Shown here: piece after piece, positions 22,292 through 27,328 of the stretch
How positions within the stretch are numbered: position 1 is the first letter of the stretch
Layout: every line of letters begins with the position of its first letter
DNA from: Thiobacillus sp. UBA2597
Lineage (GTDB): Bacteria; Pseudomonadota; Gammaproteobacteria; Burkholderiales; Thiobacillaceae
DNA: 27,328 bases
Reading direction: 5' to 3'
Assembly (NCBI GenBank): GCA_002339725.1
Contig: DDKN01000126.1
Coordinates: forward strand, 1-27,328
The notes under the pieces: generated by a model
The model's input: the letters and a program-made list of their open reading frames with translations, nothing else
The model's database searches: none
Told to the model about the DNA's origin: nothing
Program-made: the position numbers and the translations under genes

Positions 22292-24013
22292 ATGGAGCTG
22301 ATCAACCAGTTCGTCCTTGCCGGCGCCGCCCTGCTGCTGCTGGCCATCCTCGCCAGCGCGCTGTCCTACCGCACCGGCATGCCGCTGCTGCTGGTCTTTC
22401 TCGCCGTGGGCATGCTGGCCGGCGAGGACGGCCCGGGCGGCATCGTGTTCAACGATGCCGGCATCGCCTACAGCATCGGCAGCGTGGCGCTGGCGGTGAT
22501 CCTGCTCGGCGGCGGGCTCAACACCCGGGCCGAGAGCTTCCGCGCCGGCCTGCGCCCGGCCGCCGGCCTGGCCACGCTCGGTGTGCTGATCACCTGCGTC
22601 GTCACCGGCCTGTTCGCCGCCTGGATCCTGGACCTCGGCCTGCTGCAGGGCATGCTGATCGGCGCCGTGGTCAGCTCGACCGACGCCGCCGCGGTGTTCG
22701 CCCTGCTCCACGCCAAGGGGCTGACGCTGAAGCAGCGGGTCTCCGCCACGCTGGAGATCGAGTCCGGCAGCAACGATCCGATGGCGGTCATCCTCACCCT
22801 CGTCCTGCTCGACCTGATCGCAGCCGGCCAGGGCCTGCCCGGCTGGGACACCCTGGGCCTGTTCGCCCTGCAGATGGGCCTGGGCCTTGTCGCCGGCATC
22901 GGCGGCGGCCATTTGCTGGTCTGGCTGACCCACCGCCTGCGCATGGAGTCGGGCATGTATCCCATGCTCATCCTGGCCGGCGGCCTCACCCTGTATGGCC
23001 TGACCACCGTGCTCGGCGGCAGCGGCTATCTCGCCATCTATCTGGCCGGCGTGGTGATCGGCAACCAGGCGCCGCGCGAGTCGGGCAACATCCTGCAGGT
23101 GCATGGCGGCCTGTCCTGGCTGGCCCAGATCGGCATGTTCCTCATGCTCGGCCTCTTGGCCACGCCGAGCCGGCTGCTCGACGACGCACCGGCGGCGCTG
23201 GCCATCGCCCTGGTGCTGATGTTCGTCGCCCGGCCGCTGGCGGTCTGGCTCTGCCTGTTGCCCTTCCGCTTTCCGCCGCGCGAACAGTTGTTCATCGCCT
23301 GGGTCGGCCTGCGCGGCGCGGTGCCCATCATCCTCGCCCTGTTCCCGCTCCTGGCCGGCGTGCCCGAGGCCCACACCGTGCTCGACGTGGCCTTTTTCGT
23401 GGTGCTGATCTCGCTCACCCTGCAGGGTTGGAGCATCCCCTATCTGGCGCGCTGGTTGCGGCTGGAGGTGCCGCCGGCGCCGGCGCCGGACGCCCGCTTC
23501 GACCTCGGGGAAGGCCGGCACCATGCCTTCCTGGGCTACCGGCTGACGCCGCAGGCGCAGATGATCGACCGCCCCGCCAGCGCGCTGCATCTGCCCGGCG
23601 AGGCGAGGCTGGTTGCGGTGTTGCGCGGCGAGGCGGCATTGACCCCCGAGGCCGCCGGCCGGCTCGCTGCGGGTGACACGCTCTATGTCCTGGCCCGGCA
23701 GGCCGACACGGCCGCCCTGGGCGAGCTGCTGGCCACGCCCGCGGCGCCCGACTATCTGGAGAAACGCCTGTTCTACGGCGACTTCACCGTGGACGGCAGC
23801 GCCGACATGGCCAGCGTGGCCGAGCTCTACGGCCTGCCCCTGCCGGAGGGCGCGGCACAGATGTCCCTGGCCGATTTCCTCGCCGCCCGGCTCAACGGCG
23901 TGCCGGTGGCCGGCGACCGTTACCGGCTGGGCAATCTCGAATTCGTGGTGCGTGAGGTGGAAGGCCAACGGATTACCCGGATCGGCCTGCGCATCCCCAC
24001 GCATTTGCAATAA
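22292..24013 (+). CDS. K+(Na+)/H+ antiporter, CvrA/NhaP2 type
   Basis: A 573-residue protein. Residues 1-390 or so form 12-13 helices of the CPA1 Na_H_Exchanger domain with the ion-binding pair N161-D162 in ESGSNDPMAV, and VGLRGAVPIILAL late in the domain. It ends in a cytoplasmic portion: a TrkA-C-like stretch (about 400-480: LGYRLTPQAQMIDRPASAL, GDTLYVLARQ) and a CorC/HlyC transporter-associated domain (about 490-570: DGSADMASVAELYGLPLPEG, GDRYRLGNLEFVVREVEG). This architecture is that of CvrA/NhaP2 (K+/H+ antiporter protecting against high K+ or low osmolarity). It lies between the P-type ATPase and uspA, probably in one operon with uspA (12 bases). Confidence 0.9.
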   Translation: MELINQFVLAGAALLLLAILASALSYRTGMPLLLVFLAVGMLAGEDGPGGIVFNDAGIAYSIGSVALAVILLGGGLNTRAESFRAGLRPAAGLATLGVLITCVVTGLFAAWILDLGLLQGMLIGAVVSSTDAAAVFALLHAKGLTLKQRVSATLEIESGSNDPMAVILTLVLLDLIAAGQGLPGWDTLGLFALQMGLGLVAGIGGGHLLVWLTHRLRMESGMYPMLILAGGLTLYGLTTVLGGSGYLAIYLAGVVIGNQAPRESGNILQVHGGLSWLAQIGMFLMLGLLATPSRLLDDAPAALAIALVLMFVARPLAVWLCLLPFRFPPREQLFIAWVGLRGAVPIILALFPLLAGVPEAHTVLDVAFFVVLISLTLQGWSIPYLARWLRLEVPPAPAPDARFDLGEGRHHAFLGYRLTPQAQMIDRPASALHLPGEARLVAVLRGEAALTPEAAGRLAAGDTLYVLARQADTAALGELLATPAAPDYLEKRLFYGDFTVDGSADMASVAELYGLPLPEGAAQMSLADFLAARLNGVPVAGDRYRLGNLEFVVREVEGQRITRIGLRIPTHLQ

Positions 24014-24025
24014 GGAGCCTTGCCC

Positions 24026-24916
24026 ATGAAACCGCTCAAACGCATCCTGGCCGCCACCGACCTTTCCGGCCCCGCCCGCCATGCCGTCGCCCGCGCCTAC
24101 CACATCGCGGGCACGACCGGCGCCGAGCTGACCCTGATGCACGTGCTCAACCAGGATGCCCTCGACGCCCTGCGCCAGGCCCTGGGCATCCTGCCACCGG
24201 CGGTCGAACAGCGCATCCTGGACCAGGCCCGGCAAGGGCTGGCACAGCTGGCGGCGGAATACGGCCAGGCCACCGGCATTTCGGCCGGCACCCATCTGGC
24301 GACCGGGGCGGTGCTGCGGGCGATCCTCGACCATGCCGATGCCGTCGACAGCGATCTGGTGGTCGTCGGCGCGCGCGGCGAAGGCTTCCTGCGCCATCTG
24401 CTGCTGGGCACCACCTCGGAGCGCCTGCTGCGCCGGACCCTGCGGCCGATTCTGGTCGTCAAGCAGACGCCGCACGAGGCCTATCGCCGGGTGTTGGTGC
24501 CGGTCGATTTCTCGCCTTGGTCCGCCGCGGCGGTCAGGCTGGCGCGCAGCGTCGCGCCCGGGGCCGACCTGGTGCTGCTGCACGCCTACGAGGCGCCCTT
24601 CGAGGGCAAGCTGCGCTATGCCGGCGTGGACGAGGCAACCATCGCCCGCTACCAGGACAGGGTGCAACGCGATGCCCGCCTGCGCATGGCGGACCTGGTT
24701 GCCAGCCTCGAGCTGAAACCCGAGACGGTGCGCATCGAGGTGTGCCACGGCGACCCTTCGCAGATCATCCTGGAACAGGAGCAGATCAACGACTGCGACC
24801 TCATCGTCATGGGCAAGCACGGAACCGGCGTGGCCGAGGAGCTGCTGCTCGGCAGCGTGACCAAGCACATCCTGGCCGAGTCGGCCGGCGACGTGCTGGT
24901 CAGCACCGTGACCTGA
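24026..24916 (+). CDS. Tandem universal stress protein (UspA family)
   Basis: A 296-residue cytoplasmic protein with two UspA domains (about 3-148 and 150-296). Both carry the ATP-binding pattern G-x2-G-x9-G-S/T: GARGEGFLRHLLLGT in the first and GKHGTGVAEELLLGS in the second, so it belongs to the nucleotide-binding type. The start is fixed by AAGGAG eight bases before the ATG at 24026. It follows the antiporter gene by 12 bases and is probably co-transcribed, suggesting a role in response to ionic or energy stress. UspA-like domains are known to regulate several transporters; that link is inferred here. Confidence 0.92.
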   Translation: MKPLKRILAATDLSGPARHAVARAYHIAGTTGAELTLMHVLNQDALDALRQALGILPPAVEQRILDQARQGLAQLAAEYGQATGISAGTHLATGAVLRAILDHADAVDSDLVVVGARGEGFLRHLLLGTTSERLLRRTLRPILVVKQTPHEAYRRVLVPVDFSPWSAAAVRLARSVAPGADLVLLHAYEAPFEGKLRYAGVDEATIARYQDRVQRDARLRMADLVASLELKPETVRIEVCHGDPSQIILEQEQINDCDLIVMGKHGTGVAEELLLGSVTKHILAESAGDVLVSTVT

Positions 24917-24966
24917 CGCCGGCGCCAGGCCATGCCCGGACAGTCGGCCCCGGGCGCGCGATTGGG

Positions 24967-24972
24967 TACACT
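24967..24972 (+). promoter_or_regulatory. Candidate -10 box for the epimerase-cca operon
   Basis: TACACT (24967-24972) is a good sigma70 -10 hexamer (four of six matches to TATAAT) in a short AT-rich patch. No strong -35 lies 17 bases upstream. Transcription would start near 24979, leaving a 30-base leader with GGGAG before the ATG at 25010. Confidence 0.35.
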
Positions 24973-25009
24973 GGCGTTAAAATTTTTCCGCATCGATGGG
25001 AGATACCAC

Positions 25010-25957
25010 ATGACTGCGCAAAAAATCTGCATTCTCGGCGGCAGCGGCTTCGTCGGCTCGCATCTGGCCGCCCGTCTGGTCGAGCAGGGCAGGCAGGTCA
25101 CCATCGCCACCCGCCGGCGCGAACAGGCCAAGCATTTGCTGCCGCTGCCCAGCGTCGAGGTGGTCGAGACCAACATCCACGACCCGCAGGCGCTCAAGAC
25201 GCTGTTCGCCGGGCACGACGCCGTGATCAACCTGGTCGGCATCCTGCACGGCAACCGCAAGACCTTCGAACAGGTCCATGCCGAGCTGCCGCGCAAGGTG
25301 GTCAGCGCCTGCCATGCCGCGGGCGTCACCCGGCTGCTGCACATGAGCGCGCTGGGGGCCGATGTCAACTCGCCCAGCCTCTATCAACGCACCAAGGCGG
25401 ACGGTGAGGCCGTGGTGCGTGCGGCGGAAAAGACCCATCAGCTGCACACCACCATCTTCCGTCCCTCGGTCATCTTCGGCCCGGGCGACAGCTTCCTCAA
25501 CCTGTTCGCGCAGCTGCTCAGGCTGGCGCCCGTGGTGCCGCTGGCCAGCGGCAACACCCGGTTCCAGCCGGTCTATGTCGGCGATGTCGTGCGCGCCTTC
25601 GCCCAGAGCGTGGATGACCCGGCCACCTACGGCCAGACCTACAGCCTGTGCGGACCCCAGGTCTACAGCCTGGCCGATCTGGTGCGGCTGACCGCGCAGA
25701 CCCTGGGCCTCAAGCGCGCGGTGATCCCGCTCGGCCAGCCCGCGTCCTACCTGTTCGCCGCACTGATGGAACTCAAGCCCGGCCGCAAGCTGATGACACG
25801 CGACAACTATTACGCCGCGCTCAAGGACAACGTCTGCCCCGAGGGCTTCCCCGCCCTGTTCGGCAACCCAACCCCGCTCGAGGCGGTGATCGGCTATCTG
25901 AAGGACGCCAACCCGCGCTGCAACTACCGCCGCTTCCGCCAGCTGGCGCGGCGCTGA
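25010..25957 (+). CDS. NAD(P)-binding epimerase-like protein, NDUFA9-like family
   Basis: A 315-residue atypical short-chain dehydrogenase. The N-terminal nucleotide-binding motif GGSGFVGSHL is intact, and YQRTK gives the YxxxK pair. IFRPSVIFGPGDSFLNLF and FQPVYVGDVVRAFA are typical of the branch named complex I NDUFA9-like in bacteria. Enzymatic substrate and any tie to Complex I are unproven. The ATG at 25010 is preceded by GGGAG at eight bases; an in-frame ATG at 24932 lacks one. The stop lies ten bases before cca, an arrangement I recall as common in betaproteobacteria. Confidence 0.9.
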   Translation: MTAQKICILGGSGFVGSHLAARLVEQGRQVTIATRRREQAKHLLPLPSVEVVETNIHDPQALKTLFAGHDAVINLVGILHGNRKTFEQVHAELPRKVVSACHAAGVTRLLHMSALGADVNSPSLYQRTKADGEAVVRAAEKTHQLHTTIFRPSVIFGPGDSFLNLFAQLLRLAPVVPLASGNTRFQPVYVGDVVRAFAQSVDDPATYGQTYSLCGPQVYSLADLVRLTAQTLGLKRAVIPLGQPASYLFAALMELKPGRKLMTRDNYYAALKDNVCPEGFPALFGNPTPLEAVIGYLKDANPRCNYRRFRQLARR

Positions 25958-25967
25958 GACACGCGCC

Positions 25968-27206
25968 GTGCGGTTCCCCGCGCACATCCAGGTCTACGTG
26001 GTCGGTGGCGCGGTGCGCGACCGGCTGCTCGGCCTGCCGGTGCAGGACCGTGACCACGTCGTGGTCGGCGCCACGCCGGAGGACATGGTGCGCCTGGGCT
26101 TCCGCCCGGTGGGCAGGGACTTTCCCGTGTTCCTGCATCCCGAGACTCAGGAGGAATACGCCCTCGCCCGCACCGAGCGCAAGACCGCGCGCGGCTACAA
26201 GGGCTTTCAGGTCTACGCCAGCCCCGAGGTGACGCTGGAGCAGGATCTGGTCCGGCGCGACCTCACCATCAATGCCATGGCCGAGGCGGCCGACGGCAGT
26301 ATCGTCGACCCCTATGGCGGCCGACGCGATCTCGCCGCGAAGGTGTTGCGCCACGTCGGCCCCGCCTTCGCCGAGGACCCGGTGCGCATCCTGCGCGTGG
26401 CCCGCTTCGCCGCGCGCTTTGCCGACTTCAGCGTGGCCCCGGAAACGCTCGAGCTCATGCGCGCGATGGTGCAAAGCGGCGAGGTCGACGCCCTGGTGCC
26501 GGAGCGGGTCTGGCAGGAACTGGCGCGCGGCCTGATGGAAGACCGGCCCTCGCGCCTGATCGAGGTGCTGCGCGACTGCGGCGCCCTGCAAAAACTCCTG
26601 CCCGAGGTCGATGCCCTGTTCGGCGTGCCGCAGGATGCCGCGAAACATCCCGAGATCGATACCGGCAGCCATCTTTTGCGCGTGCTCGACTGGGCCGCCG
26701 CGCAACGGCATGCCCTGCCGGTGCGCTATGCCGCGCTGGTGCACGACCTGGGCAAGGGGCTCACCCCGCGCGAACGCTGGCCCGACCACAGCGGCCACGA
26801 GGCGGCCGGCATGGCGGCCGTGCGTGCGGTCTGTGCCCGGCTCAAGGTGCCGACCGAGTGCCGGGAGCTCGCGCTCACCGTGGCGCGCTGGCATGGCCAG
26901 GCGCATCGCGCCGACCGGCTCGACGCCGCCGGGCTGCTCGCCCTGCTGGAGGCGACCGACGCCTTGCGCCGGCCCGAACGCTTCGAACAGTTTTTGCTCG
27001 CCTGCGCCGACGATCACCACGGCCGGCCCGGCTATGAAAACAAGCCGTTCACCCAGGCCGAACGCTTGCGCCAGGCCCTGGCCGCGGCGCGGGCGGTCGA
27101 TGCCGGGGCCGTGGCCGCCGCGGCGCCGGGCAACATCCCCGAGGCCATCCGCGCTGCCCGCAGCGCCGCCATCGCGGCCGCCTTGCCGGATTCTCGGGCT
27201 ACATGA
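25968..27206 (+). CDS. cca: CCA tRNA nucleotidyltransferase (multifunctional, HD domain)
   Basis: A 412-residue class II CCA-adding enzyme, the same length as the E. coli protein. The N-terminal head shows VYVVGGAVRDRLLG and the catalytic DRD (D27, D29); then RRDLTINAMA, DPYGGRRDLAAKVLRHVG and EDPVRILRVARFAARF (template and flexible-loop regions). The C-terminal HD domain has HDLGKG (H259, D260) with phosphodiesterase/phosphatase potential. It repairs and completes tRNA 3' CCA ends in the cytoplasm. The start is GTG at 25968; with no strong Shine-Dalgarno it is probably coupled to the epimerase gene. Confidence 0.95.
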   Translation: MRFPAHIQVYVVGGAVRDRLLGLPVQDRDHVVVGATPEDMVRLGFRPVGRDFPVFLHPETQEEYALARTERKTARGYKGFQVYASPEVTLEQDLVRRDLTINAMAEAADGSIVDPYGGRRDLAAKVLRHVGPAFAEDPVRILRVARFAARFADFSVAPETLELMRAMVQSGEVDALVPERVWQELARGLMEDRPSRLIEVLRDCGALQKLLPEVDALFGVPQDAAKHPEIDTGSHLLRVLDWAAAQRHALPVRYAALVHDLGKGLTPRERWPDHSGHEAAGMAAVRAVCARLKVPTECRELALTVARWHGQAHRADRLDAAGLLALLEATDALRRPERFEQFLLACADDHHGRPGYENKPFTQAERLRQALAAARAVDAGAVAAAAPGNIPEAIRAARSAAIAAALPDSRAT

Positions 27207-27237
27207 AATTCAGCCGATGACCTGGCTGCGTTGATGC

Positions 27238-27312
27238 TCCCCACCCCAGCCCTCCCCACAAGTGGGGAGGGAGTACCCCTCCCCCACTTGTAGGGGAGGC
27301 CGGGCGGGGCTC
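27238..27312. repeat. Double-hairpin intergenic repeat-like element
   Basis: Two adjacent GC-rich hairpins: CCCTCCCCAC-AA-GTGGGGAGGG (27250-27271, 10-bp perfect stem) and CCTCCCC...GGGGAGG (27278-27299, 7-bp stem, 8-base loop). The two units are also approximate reverse complements of each other, so the whole block can fold as one long dyad. No coding capacity is visible. This C-block/G-block form is like dispersed intergenic elements in betaproteobacterial genomes. The element may continue beyond the window. It could also terminate the cca operon, but no T tract follows either stem. Confidence 0.5.
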
Positions 27313-27328
27313 AAACCCAACCCAGCCT

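Noticed and set aside
22142..24868. 908-codon minus-strand frame opposite the antiporter and UspA genes
   Set aside because: Spans two well-supported genes on the other strand and shows only compositional bias.
1..27328. CRISPR array, prophage, insertion sequence, rRNA or tRNA
   Set aside because: No regularly spaced direct repeats, transposase or integrase motifs, or RNA-gene sequences were seen on either strand.

Overview
The window is GC-rich chromosomal DNA (G+C clearly above 60 %) with tightly packed genes that mostly overlap by 1 to 4 bases. The gene families, the NDUFA9-like epimerase gene followed directly by cca, and the 5TMR-LYT/GGDEF/EAL and DUF2062/DUF502 proteins suggest a betaproteobacterium, possibly of the Thiobacillus/Rhodocyclales/Hydrogenophilales type. 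That is an inference from gene content; no rRNA or tRNA gene is present to confirm it.

Layout. 1-2754: a TatD-family nuclease gene on the minus strand and a divergent gene for a membrane GGDEF-EAL protein whose cyclase half looks degenerate. 2767-10316 (all minus, read right to left): a MarR-type regulator, a single-subunit cation/proton antiporter, and a complete group-2 Mrp antiporter operon (fused mrpAB, then C, D, E, F, G). 10317-10711: a regulatory gap with a good plus-strand promoter, a probable small RNA of about 94 nt ending in a strong intrinsic terminator, and palindromes at the marR start. 10712-18066 (all plus): an in-frame fusion of DUF2062 to a complete diguanylate cyclase, a DUF502 membrane protein, then a second, divergent Mrp-like set in the order E, F, G, fused MbhD/MbhE/MrpB, C, D, D-prime. 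18103-19311 (minus): an exported beta-propeller protein. 19506-24916 (plus): a P2-like cation ATPase, a CvrA/NhaP2-type antiporter with a regulatory tail, and a tandem UspA protein. 25010-27206 (plus): an NDUFA9-like NAD(P)-binding protein and cca. 27238-27312: a non-coding double hairpin resembling a dispersed intergenic repeat.

How the genes work together. Most of the window is devoted to monovalent-cation and proton traffic: two multisubunit Mrp-type complexes, two single-subunit antiporters and a P-type ATPase, plus a universal stress protein. The most unusual part is the second Mrp-like operon. Its order matches the membrane arm (subunits A to H and H-prime) of archaeal Mbh/Mbx(Mbs) complexes, but no hydrogenase-like or ferredoxin/NADH-oxidising subunit is encoded nearby. 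It appears to be co-transcribed with a c-di-GMP synthase fused to DUF2062 and with DUF502. This suggests an orphan ion-pumping membrane arm linked to second-messenger signalling.
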